A DNA stretch of 36,278 nucleotides from Reticulitermes lucifugus (taxonomy: Eukaryota; Arthropoda; Insecta; Blattodea; Rhinotermitidae): positions 1 through 36,278 of the forward strand of contig JAKCWW010005484.1 of the NCBI GenBank assembly GCA_026260175.1. The letters run 5' to 3'. The position numbers were made by a program, and so were the translations under genes. Positions 22,901-29,500 of the stretch are shown here, in pieces; the first letter of the stretch is position 1, and each line of letters opens with the position of its first letter. The notes beneath the pieces are model-generated. The model ran no database searches, was not told the origin of the DNA, and saw only the letters and a list, made by a program, of their open reading frames with translations.

Positions 22901-25900
22901 CAACCAAGAACCTCCTGCTCTTCACACAATTATCTTCTGAAATTCTATCCATGGAAATGGATCTCATAATCTAACCTCTTCATTTCACTGACAATTCCAC
23001 ACTTCATGAATATGAAGGCCCTGCTGAACTTTTCAAAATAATGACTGAACACTTAAGCAAAAAATTTCTGAATTTACACCTTCCAGACCAGAATATTACT
23101 TGAGACAAGTCTGATTCATTCCATGTAACCCTGCCAAAGATGAAACAAAAATCTGATGGGGTTGGTGAATTGAGTACAGGATATGCTCAGTCTTTCACAA
23201 TTTACACAGTAAACATCAATAAACCAACCAGTCTGTGACTTACAACAAATAAAACTACACCAATAGGAACCACACCTTCAGAACCTCTGCTGGGTCATGG
23301 TCACATAATGAGGACAAAAACCAGTTTGTGTTGGCACCTTGTGTGTTAAGTAAACCCCTCCCTTGGTGGGGGGAGGGGGAAAGAAAATAAAAGAAGAGGG
23401 CAGATGGTCTAGTCACCATTTAAGAACTGTAGAATACTTTCTGGCCTGGCATATGTGGCCACCATCTCCATACAACACAGATGTGATGCACGTGCTGATA
23501 ACAGAGGCAAGAAAAATCCAGAGAAATTCAACACACTACCTTAAAATAAGTCACACATTCCTCACAATGCAACACAATTTATACAACGACAAACACGTAC
23601 ATGCACAAATGGCATGCGCACACAAACTGCAGTTAGCTATATCCTAAATCAGACACAAAAGCTAAGCATACCTCTTAATACTTCTGTAATTAATTTGATA
23701 TCTTTTGTCAGTTTCTTCACTTGATTAAAATTTGCAACAGTCCAGATGGGAACATATTGATCATTATCCATTTGAGACAGCAAGTAGGCATCATTAGCCA
23801 GATTCTCTCTGAAAGACAGAACATAAGAATGAGTGATGAATAAACATCCGGTAACAGACTGCTGTTGCGACTACTTAAGATGATGGCATCAGTGGCAGTG
23901 CAGCACAGTAGCCCTTAAGCTAAACTGCAGTCTACTGCTAGGCTATAAACTCACAGTACCTAAATATGACATTATTGCTGACACTTTCATATGTGTAAGT
24001 TTTCTTTACGATCTCCTTCCCACAGAACACCTTCAATTCATACTGACATACAGCACACAATCAGAACTATCAAATAATGTACAATTACTATAGCAGCAGA
24101 CTTTTTTCATTCACCTAGCCACGATGAACCCATACTTCCTATTCAAAGAACGTGTACAACTTCGTGGATGATAAGGGGCACTCCCATTTTTCAGATGATA
24201 AATTTGGGGGAAAATTCTCATATTATATTCTGGTAAATATGGTATTCTGACAAGACCTCCTGAACATAAAGGACAGCTGTCCATTTGATAATGACATGTG
24301 GTACCAATGTGTCAATTTGTGCATTATCATTCTGATAACTTTCACAATCAGTTTCTGAATCTGTATGTTCCAAATCACCCATATCTAATCTTTATAGCAA
24401 CACAGCTGATTTCTTCCTGCTCCTAAGTACACCATATTTCTTAGCTTGAAGACAGCCTTGCAAGTAGCATATGAGAGCAAGCATTCATAATGAAATATTA
24501 CCATCATTACAGACAAAACATTGGGTTTAAACCTACAATGGCTCTAAAATTTGTTGACTATCTTTCCTGGTCTTCCAACTGACATCCCTCCAGGGCAGTG
24601 GTTCCCAAAGTGTGCTCCCCGGAGCCCTTAGGATCCGCAAACAGCTCCCAGGGAATCCATGGGTACATTTCTGTAATGGCTATATTGAAGCTTACTTATT
24701 TTTAATTAAGGAATAATGTTTTGTTAAAAATAATCATGAAACTTCTTTAATTGGCATATGTTCATTTCGCATGACTGTTAGAATATCTAGTTACGAAACC
24801 CCCTGCACCCACGAAGTGAGCAGCAATAAGTTTAATTAAGGACAAACCATGCACTGCATTGTTACATATGTTAGTGGTCTGTATTCGTAGCTATCTGATT
24901 ACAAAGTGTGTTGCACGTGGATGCAGAAAGAAAAATATGCATGTTAAATTAACAAACTCGCATTGTTGCACCCGCTACAGACTTTAGCAATCTCTATCTG
25001 CGACTTCCACCACCATGGATCACCAGCTGAGTTTAGTCGTAGTTCATACAGCGTAAACATAATTACAAGCAAAGTGAAGTAGTTATTTTTATTAACTACA
25101 GCAGTTTACATTAAACAACTGAATAACATACCTTGAGAAGTAATACTCAAGCTGAGAAGAAAGCATCTGCTTTAATTGGTCCAGGGGGATGCCACCACCC
25201 GGTCCGGAAGGATTCGGGTCAGTGGGCGATCCCCCTGGCGGAATGCTGGTTTGGGCGTAGGTCTCCAGCGAGTCTGTTATGCCATTCAGCGAGCTGGAAA
25301 AACAAAATGCCTATGTGAAGTTTTCTTGAAATNCCCCCCCCCCACACACACACCACTTTTGTTATTACTTTTCCAAAATAAAAGTTTATTTTTTTATCCA
25401 CATCTGCAGCACTCCTCACAGCCATGTAGACTTCATACAACTTTCACAAAGCCCCTAACCTAAACAATTTTCCAGCACTTAATTAATGCTTGCACATCAT
25501 TACAAAACAAGATCAATTTCAATAAAATTCCTGAACAGACACAACATCTCAATTTCATTATGTAACTCAACCTCCTTCACACATCAATAAAGCCAGTAAA
25601 TTTTCTGTCACTTCTTGTGCAGCAAAACACAAACAATTGAAACTAACACTATGGTATTACTACAGAAAATAACCAACTTGAGACTAATAGGTGCGCAAGG
25701 GACTAATTTTCTAATGTCCTGAATTGTCATTTATATAATTCGTTATTTATCAAGACATGTGAACAAATGCCCAATGCACATATAATCATCCCACAGAGGA
25801 TGTGACATATGCTAAATAAGTACATGCAGCACAGTCTATGAAAAGCTAATTCCTCACCTCTCAAAAAATTCCCCATATTTTATGAAACCTGAATGTTCAT

Positions 25901-27929
25901 CACTACAATCACAAGAGCAATACCACCTGTCCCTACCCTGAGCCACATTAATCCAGTCCACACCCTTCCATCCTGTATCTTGAAGATTCATTTTAGTATT
26001 ATCCTCCCATCTATACCTAGGTTCCTAGGAAAATATAGGAGTAATTACAATAACCTTGGAATGAAATTTGCTTGCCTGATCTTTGTTTTAAGAGGAAAGA
26101 TGAACACGACTGTTTCAAACATGTTATGTGCTACTAAGAGATTGCTTCAGACTTTTTGGAGATCACTTTCTCAAAATTATGTGTCACAGATTTTGCTGTT
26201 CTCAGGCAGTTTAATTATATAATTAAAAATACATGTGGGGTAATTTATGGCATCACTATCAAAGTCTATATAGGGTCAAATCGCAGAAGTTATATAGCAC
26301 CTTACTGATTCTGACCTTTCCACGTAATGGATATCTGTTTGTGGTGTGTGATTCACTTCAACCTGGAGAGTGTCAATCCAGAATCATTTACCACATTGTG
26401 TCATATACTACCTCAGTCCATGTGAAATCTGAGTCACTAGCAATGCACTCATCCCTTATTAAATGAGCACATACAAGTGTTTCGTAAAACCAGCAATACA
26501 TACACAATTATTTTTCTTAGATAAGCTACTAATACAAGCTCCAAGCAAGCAGCTTGTCTGTGAGCATGCTGAATCGTGTGTCTTTTGTACCCTCTCACTC
26601 TTACATGATCTTCAGCACAACGGTGCAAGTCTTGTATCTGTACTGTTAATGCACCTCCAAGTGATCCTTCTGTGATACCTTTCACCTTTATTCATCCAGA
26701 TCACTTTGCAAAATATGGGTAAAAAATGCTGCGCAAGTGGTTCGTGTGATAAAGCTGAGAGAGCAAGGCCATTATATATAGCTAAGAAACCTTACATTAC
26801 AGAGCAAACTACACATGGTGAATGTAATAGGGATATGTCTAAGAGCCATGAATTTATCTTCACCAACTGTAAAGTCCAGTTCTTTCTAAAAGAGAAATTG
26901 AAAGCTGTGCTGGTAGTAACAAGTTGGAGCATATAACCCAACTAGAAGCATTATGCAAAAATGAGAAACGCTGCTGACCCACTGCATCCACAGCCACCAC
27001 GAACATCAATTGGAGCTTTCATATCATCCAAGATATATTGTTTGAAGATTTAAAGCTGAAAGTTCAAGACAGAGGCCTAGCAAATGTGGGGATCTGGGCT
27101 CTAAGGAAAGTCATGGTTGGTTTGAGAGATTCAAGACTTGTGATAAATTGCATAAACTTCACACATCATGCAAAATGGCAAGTGCTGATGGTAACAGCTG
27201 CAGCAGTTTCCTAACTTGATGACAACCAAAGTTGGAAGATATTCACAGAAGCAATTTTCTGTCTTGATGACAGGGTCTATTTTGGGGTGTGGATGCAACA
27301 TTTATATATATATACAGAAGAAAAGAAAGCACCAGATCACACAGAATCTAAGGACCACCTCATGCTACTTCTTGGTGGTCATGTCATCCAGTTTTGATTC
27401 TCCACTTCCACCAAACACTGTTACTAGAAATTTGAATAGCCCATACAAAAAAGTGTTGGTAAATACTCCTTACTTTAACATATACCCTGTAATTTATGGA
27501 GTGAATCTACTGAAATGTATCAAAAAGTGTATGAACTAAACCAGCTGATGTCCAGTTATGAGCATGTGGAATGAATCTGCATTTTTTTACTTATATTTTA
27601 ATGAGAATTCTGTGTTGCTCTTATGGGTTTTTTTTGGCCTAGAAGCAGATACTTTGGAACCAACCTTGTTCATTTAATAAGGAATTACAGCACAATTTTC
27701 TCCAATAAAGAAAACATGACCAATACAACATTCTTTACTGTGACACCAACAATATAACATTCTTTCTGCAAATCTGTATACTTACAAAACAGTAACATCA
27801 GAATGTTTTCTGCAAAAATGCAATAATGCATTACCTGTAATCTGAGCTTGTGGAAGCTGCAGTGGCCAGGGGATCAGGGGTGGTTGGGTATACCGCCCCT
27901 GAAGGGAGCTTCCCAATGTCCCCATTCAT
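2186..27929 (-). CDS. Larp4B: La-related protein 4 (LARP4/Larp4B), 3'-incomplete, 12 coding exons
   Basis: RNA-binding protein of the La-related family. Known LARP4 proteins bind poly(A) and mRNA 3' ends through a La motif plus RRM, associate with PABP and ribosomes, and stabilise mRNAs in the cytoplasm. Exons, in transcript order: 27929-27835, 25293-25132, 23808-23672, 21927-21815, 19666-19526, 18867-18649, 16872-16718, 14697-14317, 9817-9545, 5594-5280, 4239-3882, 2357-2186. Every junction has AG acceptor and GT donor and keeps one open frame of 2521 bases (840 codons + 1). La motif about 70-145, RRM about 151-226, Arg-rich block 470-473, FPPLPG 524-529, [10 protein letters not shown] 557-566, LSYAQV 792-797. 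Human LARP4 and LARP4B are about 720-740 residues, so this protein is somewhat longer even without its end. The last exon(s), expected to be basic, lie left of base 1. Family assignment is very secure; orthology to LARP4 versus LARP4B is not meaningful for an insect, which usually has one copy. Confidence 0.96.
2358..3881 (-). other. Larp4 intron, no recognisable element
   Basis: AT-rich intron between the Thr/Val-rich and LSYAQV exons. I see no transposon ends, RNA gene or conserved coding segment in it. Confidence 0.6.
3882..4239 (-). CDS. Larp4B: Larp4 exon: Thr/Val-rich low-complexity region (residues 664-783)
   Basis: Acceptor TTATTTACAG before 4239, donor CCAACA|GTAAGC at 3882. It encodes a conserved-looking start ([18 protein letters not shown]), a short poly-Gln run, and then a striking Thr/Ala/Val tract. 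No known domain. Reading through the donor gives an in-frame stop a few bases later, so retention of the next intron would truncate the protein before the LSYAQV block. Confidence 0.9.
4440..4640. repeat. Fold-back (inverted repeat) element
   Basis: A perfect 16-base stem, GCTGCAGCCTCCATCA at 4521-4536 with its inverse at 4555-4570, encloses an 18-base loop. The similarity continues outward imperfectly to about 4460 and 4640 (for example GTGATACTGG...TAGT versus the inverse of 4590-4612). It looks like a fold-back MITE. In the pre-mRNA it would form a long hairpin. Confidence 0.75.
4861..4916. repeat. (CT)n(CA)n microsatellite
   Basis: A short CT run followed by about 45 bases of mainly CA dinucleotides with a few interruptions. 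Confidence 0.95.
5280..5594 (-). CDS. Larp4B: Larp4 exon: LSDVVKG block and proline-rich tract (residues 559-664)
   Basis: Acceptor ATTGTAG before 5594, donor ACAA|GTATGT at 5280. The first residues, LSDVVKG, complete the family-conserved [10 protein letters not shown] block. Then follow [13 protein letters not shown], a run of six prolines with flanking Gln ([14 protein letters not shown]), and a Ser/Thr-rich end (QTPPSSPDK) with several SP/TP sites that could be phosphorylated by proline-directed kinases. Confidence 0.94.
5595..9544 (-). other. Larp4 intron, mostly unassigned AT-rich sequence
   Basis: Nearly 4 kb between the FPPLPG and LSDVVKG exons. Apart from one 22-base tandem duplication (7751-7794) I could not identify elements or coding segments. 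Old, unrecognisable repeats are likely. Confidence 0.5.
7751..7794. repeat. 22-base tandem duplication
   Basis: Two adjacent 22-base units, AAGACAGGAAGATAACTTCC... and AAGATAGGAAGATAACTTCC..., differ by one base. Confidence 0.9.
9545..9817 (-). CDS. Larp4B: Larp4 exon: Arg-rich block and FPPLPG motif (residues 468-559)
   Basis: Acceptor CTTTGTAG before 9817, donor ATAG|GTGAGT at 9545. It encodes [10 protein letters not shown], matching the Arg-rich stretch of vertebrate LARP4, and later [20 protein letters not shown], in which FDL-x(4)-FPPLPG is a hallmark of the LARP4 family. The exon ends inside the conserved WENR block that continues in the next exon. Confidence 0.96.
10827..11000. mobile_element. 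Possible mariner-like terminal fragment
   Basis: The stretch beginning TACGAGGTCTGATCAAAAGT resembles, from memory, the terminal repeats of insect mariner elements, including a leading TA. No matching opposite end or transposase is seen nearby. Confidence 0.35.
11645..11950 (-). mobile_element. tRNA-derived SINE, copy 1
   Basis: Read on the minus strand it begins with a tRNA-like head. A-box-like TATAGCTCACTTAGT lies near 11948 and a degenerate B box near 11890. A body follows that ends in a TTACCTTTGCCTT-like tail near 11645. It aligns along its whole length with 28755-29050 (shared AGCTCCA-CATTCTTAAC, GGCTGGGTGG and CAGCCTG segments). Long minus-strand open frames here are incidental. Confidence 0.75.
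11991..12168. repeat. Fold-back element with arms of about 82 bases
   Basis: The left arm (11991-12072) and right arm (12084-12168) are inverted copies around an 11-base spacer. Shared segments include CCATCTCTGTTCT(C/T)GTC, ATCAGGTGG, GGTTAGC and AAAACTTTCT. Few mismatches interrupt the stem, so the transcript would form a long, stable hairpin. Confidence 0.85.
12579..12730. mobile_element. Short MITE with GTATTTACCC ends
   Basis: Inverted ends GTATTTACCCAAATATAAG (12579-12597) and the inverse of GTATTTACCCGAATATAAG (12712-12730) differ at one of 19 bases and enclose about 114 bases of non-coding sequence. A diverged relative lies at 24170-24240. Confidence 0.75.
13026..13811. mobile_element. 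Inverted-repeat element with 37-base ends
   Basis: The outer 37 bases (13026-13062) match the inverse of 13775-13811 at 34 positions (core GGGTTATTACACGG). The interior contains a G run (about 13366-13377), a long A-rich stretch (13380-13760) and one undetermined base at 13766. No transposase is encoded. A non-autonomous DNA or fold-back element. Confidence 0.8.
13903..14241 (-). repeat. Dispersed repeat with an incidental open frame
   Basis: The minus-strand frame reads segments such as [20 protein letters not shown] and ASHPRRW. I associate closely similar peptides with many spurious predicted proteins of cockroaches and termites, where they mark a high-copy repeat. This is recollection, not a search result. 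It is not considered a gene. Confidence 0.45.
14317..14697 (-). CDS. Larp4B: Larp4 exon: Ser-rich disordered region (residues 341-468)
   Basis: Acceptor TTTCTACAG before 14697, donor CCAAG|GTAATA at 14317; phases 2-in, 2-out. It is the longest exon (381 bases). It opens with a basic stretch ([13 protein letters not shown]), then serine-rich sequence ([15 protein letters not shown]), a Pro/Ser/Thr tract and a Ser/Asp patch ([10 protein letters not shown]) that could be phosphorylated. Low complexity and weakly conserved, but held open by the flanking splice sites and frame. Confidence 0.92.
14698..16717 (-). other. Larp4 intron with a pogo-type MITE
   Basis: A 2 kb intron. Apart from the element at 15047-15350 it is AT-rich (especially 15400-15950) with nothing recognisable. 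Confidence 0.6.
15047..15350. mobile_element. Pogo/Tigger-type MITE, 304 bp, TA target duplication
   Basis: Ends CAGTGTACTCTCAATTATCT and the inverse of CAGTGTACTTTTCGATTATC are flanked by TA at 15045-15046 and 15351-15352. CAGTGTA(C) ends carrying an ATTATC block are characteristic of pogo-derived non-autonomous elements. No transposase remains. Confidence 0.85.
16718..16872 (-). CDS. Larp4B: Larp4 exon: Tyr/Pro-rich disordered region (residues 290-340)
   Basis: Acceptor CTTTTACAG before 16872, donor GCAG|GTAATA at 16718. The sequence is rich in Gln, Pro, Tyr and Phe ([24 protein letters not shown]) and ends PPSSRYMPR, like the aromatic/proline tract that follows the RRM in vertebrate LARP4. 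No folded domain is expected. Confidence 0.92.
16873..18648 (-). other. Larp4 intron with a SINE
   Basis: Holds the SINE at about 17945-18237; the remainder shows no recognisable element. Confidence 0.6.
17945..18237 (+). mobile_element. tRNA-derived SINE of a second family
   Basis: On the plus strand a clear Pol III B box, GGGTTCGATTCC, lies at about 17986-17997. A body follows (CACTATGGCCCTGGGGTCAA, GAGCCTCAACCTCCTGG) with a CTTTACCTTTACCTT tail near 18237. The A box is degraded and the 5' end uncertain. The tail motif is like that of the SINE at 11645-11950, suggesting the same or a related LINE helper. Confidence 0.75.
18649..18867 (-). CDS. Larp4B: Larp4 exon: end of RRM and proline-rich region (residues 217-289)
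   Basis: Acceptor TTTGCAG before 18867, donor TAT|GTAAGT at 18649; 73 codons, phase 0 at both ends. It starts with the last RRM strand [10 protein letters not shown], which matches LARP4 proteins strongly, then runs into a Met/Pro/Tyr-rich region ([20 protein letters not shown]). Being phase 0-0 it could be skipped without a frameshift, but that would remove the last RRM strand. Confidence 0.96.
18868..19525 (-). other. Larp4 intron, no recognisable element
   Basis: The shortest intron (658 bases), splitting the RRM. AT-rich; nothing identified. Confidence 0.65.
19526..19666 (-). CDS. Larp4B: Larp4 exon: RRM core (residues 170-216)
   Basis: Acceptor ATATTGCAG before 19666, donor TTCAG|GTAAAG at 19526; exactly 47 codons. 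It encodes [20 protein letters not shown], then the RNP1-position strand [19 protein letters not shown] and helix 2, REEVREFQ. As in other LARP4 proteins, the RNP1 strand departs from the canonical RRM consensus, so RNA contact by this face is likely atypical. Confidence 0.97.
19667..21814 (-). other. Larp4 intron, no identified element
   Basis: A 2.1 kb AT-rich intron separating the first RRM strand from the rest of the RRM. A purine-only run (about 21247-21288) is the only low-complexity feature. Confidence 0.55.
21815..21927 (-). CDS. Larp4B: Larp4 exon: La-RRM linker and first RRM strand (residues 132-169)
   Basis: Acceptor GCATTTTAG before 21927, donor AAA|GTAAGT at 21815. It encodes [18 protein letters not shown] followed by the RRM beta-1 strand (RNP2 position) [18 protein letters not shown]. 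The [13 protein letters not shown] linker is nearly invariant in LARP4 proteins and joins La motif and RRM into one La module. The exon ends on a codon boundary. Confidence 0.97.
21928..23671 (-). other. Larp4 intron with an unassigned 134-codon open frame
   Basis: The minus strand at 22795-22391 is open for 134 codons, which is long for this AT-rich DNA, and looks like part of a dispersed element rather than a gene. A short palindrome, TGATGACG-C-CGTCATCA, sits at about 22229-22245. The rest is unassigned. Confidence 0.45.
23672..23808 (-). CDS. Larp4B: Larp4 exon: La motif core (residues 86-132)
   Basis: Acceptor CTTTCAG before 23808, donor AGAG|GTATGC at 23672. It encodes the body of the winged-helix La motif: [20 protein letters not shown], then [16 protein letters not shown], then LITEVLR. 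D92, Y94 and F113 align with La residues Asp33, Phe35 and Phe55. The QMDxDQY-(V/I)PI signature is typical of LARP4-type La motifs rather than of La, LARP1 or LARP7. Confidence 0.97.
24170..24240. mobile_element. Diverged partial copy of the GTATTTACCC MITE
   Basis: CCATTTTTCAGATGA followed by TTATATTCTGGTAAATA parallels CCATTTTTCAGATGA...TTATATTCGGGTAAATA in the right half of the element at 12579-12730. The left end is not recognisable. Confidence 0.6.
24596..24660 (+). mobile_element. hAT-like transposon terminus
   Basis: CAGTGGTTCCCAAAGTGTGC at 24596-24615 has the form of the CAGTGGTTC(C/T)CAAA ends common to many hAT elements and their MITEs. The opposite end was not found, so the extent is unknown. 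Confidence 0.5.
25132..25293 (-). CDS. Larp4B: Larp4 exon: linker and start of La motif (residues 32-86)
   Basis: The acceptor TTTTCCAG precedes 25293 and the donor AAG|GTATGT ends the exon at 25132. It encodes a Ser/Pro/Gly-rich linker ending [10 protein letters not shown], then the first La-motif helix, QLEYYFSR. Q79, Y82 and Y83 correspond to the uridylate-contacting Gln20, Tyr23 and Tyr24 of the human La protein. Phases 2-in and 2-out match both neighbours. Confidence 0.96.
25863..26060 (+). repeat. Unnamed dispersed repeat, copy 1
   Basis: It shares AAATTCCCC...TTTTATG(A/G)AACC-GAA-GTTCAT with the window's right end (36222-36278). It also shares TTATCCTCCCATCT-TACCTAGGT with 33225-33260 and more weakly with 32390-32580. 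No TIR, poly-A tail or coding capacity is evident. Confidence 0.65.
27040..27540 (+). pseudogene. Decayed Tigger/pogo-like transposase fragment
   Basis: Shifting between frames on the plus strand gives [19 protein letters not shown] sequence, then a GLFW element, then [11 protein letters not shown]. These resemble, in the right order, the GWL-RFK end of the CENP-B DNA-binding domain, the ETGLFW box around the first catalytic Asp, and the K-R-TLLLGGN box of Tigger transposases. Several stops and frame shifts interrupt it. The N-terminal helix-turn-helix and the C-terminus are not recognised. Assignment is by motif memory only. Confidence 0.5.
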
Positions 27930-27940
27930 GTACACGTAAC
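27835..27940 (-). CDS. Larp4B: Larp4 exon with start codon (residues 1-31)
   Basis: The acceptor is TTAATTGCAG before 27940 and the donor is ACAG|GTAATG at 27835. The first 11 bases are untranslated; the ATG is at 27929-27927 and the protein begins [11 protein letters not shown]. The ATG context (T at -3, A at +4) is weak, but it is the first in-frame ATG after the upstream TGA. Residues 1-31 are rich in Pro, Thr, Ala and Ser and look disordered. No PAM2-like motif is visible here. Confidence 0.85.
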
Positions 27941-28754
27941 CTGCAATTAAGAACAAATTTGGAACATTGTGTTTATAATGGTAAGTTTCACATGGCTATC
28001 ATGGTGAGATATGTAACACGCAGTGGCAAAGCTATTGCTGCGGGAGGCCCATTTCCTGCATACCAGTCTCCCAACCTACAAGGAATATTACATTCTCTAG
28101 AATTTCAAAACATGCTTTAATCAAGCATGATGTATGACTAAAGCACCAGGACTAATTTTTGTGTGATGCATGGAATTAGAAGAGAAGGATACAAAAGCAT
28201 GTTTCTGAACTTGCAGCAGCAGAGGCTGCCTGGAAAAGTCTTGGGTAAAATTATGAATTACAATTAAATACACAATCTGAAGAGACTGTAACAAAAATGA
28301 CAACAGTGGCACACAGTAATAACTGTTCTCCATCAGGTGTTAATCTAGTTAATTAACAATTAAAGGTCTTACTACAGTAACTACAAATAACAAAATCAAT
28401 TATTATTGAACACAGAAACTTTCACGCAATGTGGCATGTTCCAAGCACTCCTGCTCTTCAGATGTTCATGACGCCCTCTTTCGGATTTCAAGACATCTTA
28501 GTTCAACTGAAATCATAAACAGGGGCATCACAGTACTGTTTACATTCTCCTTACGCTGAATATAACTGCCATTTCTAGTTTCACTTCTCTGTAGATTATA
28601 CACGTAAGAGGTACTGAAAAACAAAATATCAAAATTGTCCCCTGCATTCAAGCACCATGACTGTAAGTACACACAAAAAGGGGAAGGTACAAGCATTTAA
28701 AAACAGTTCGATAAATGCCACTGAATGCAATTCTGTGGTGTTACAACTGCAACT

Positions 28755-29050
28755 GCATTTCTTGCAAGTGTGAAAGTTGTCCCTGTGCACGCCATAAAGA
28801 CATATGCTGGAGTGGACTTGTAGCTCCACACATTCTTAACCTCAGTAACGCGTGGGGGTGAGTAGTCAGTTTCCCATCCCAACCACTTTTCCCCAGGCCC
28901 AAAGCCCTGGGTACCTACTGAATATGAGGCTGGGTGGAACCCAGAGTCAGCCTGGATATTGTGGATAAGAGTCTCTTGGCCCTGCCAGGAATTGAACCAT
29001 GATCCATCAATCTTCTGTCCTAGTCGTCATACTGACTGAGCTGTCCCCGT
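28755..29050 (-). mobile_element. tRNA-derived SINE, copy 2
   Basis: On the minus strand, ACAGCTCAGTCAGT (A box, near 29045) and GGTTCAATTCC (B box, near 28995) are separated by the usual tRNA spacing. The body matches the copy at 11645-11950. The intact boxes make this the better preserved copy, but divergence suggests an old insertion. Confidence 0.8.
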
Positions 29051-29249
29051 TCACTGTGATTCAGATCATTCCTGACACAGATGCTAATCACAGACCTCTT
29101 GCGGCTAGTAATACAGTAGTCATATGCTTAAATATGTAGTACTTTCATATCAAATGTCACACTGTCTTCACCTCAGTATTTATACTGTTGTGTTACTCAC
29201 AAAACATGAAATAAAATATGTCCAAAACACAACCTGTCATCATGTTCCT

Positions 29250-29500
29250 GTCACTCCTAGCTGGAAAATAGGGCCTCCACAAAGCATCTCCAGCATACAC
29301 AATTCCCTGCCAACGGCTCGATTCCTGACCATGTTTACCCATGTTGTAAGGCTTCTTCCACCATTCTCCTTCAGATTTGTCTTCATCAACCTCTTCCTTT
29401 AACACCTTGGGGATACCAATCCATAGTAGTCCTCTCTATTGCTTCCTATGGTTTCCTAAGTGTATGGCCAATCCACTGCCACTTCCTCTTTTTTATTGCT
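29250..29500 (-). pseudogene. Decayed LINE reverse-transcriptase C-terminus
   Basis: The minus strand reads KRKWQWIGHTLRKP, DWYPQGV and RRMVEEAL in slightly shifting frames. This corresponds to the W-WIGH-LRK...W-PQG-R-RGRP...TW-R...E block that ends many LINE reverse transcriptases. Stops interrupt it and neither the catalytic core nor the endonuclease is present. The clade is uncertain. Confidence 0.65.

Larger units (their letters stand above)
23809..25131 (-). other. Larp4 intron with DNA-transposon remnants
   Basis: It splits the La motif. It contains the MITE relative at about 24170-24240 and a hAT-like end at 24596. Confidence 0.6.
25294..27834 (-). other. Larp4 intron with a dispersed repeat and a transposase remnant
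   Basis: Holds an undetermined base at 25333 beside a C run, the dispersed repeat at 25863-26060 and the Tigger-like remnant at about 27040-27540. The remainder is unassigned. Confidence 0.6.

Noticed and set aside
26449..26936. Cys-rich short open frames as small secreted proteins
   Set aside because: No splice or promoter support; they lie in intron next to transposase remnants and show no conserved cysteine pattern.
28985..29050. Possible tRNA gene (A and B boxes present)
   Set aside because: No cloverleaf beyond the boxes, and the sequence continues into a SINE body shared with another copy.
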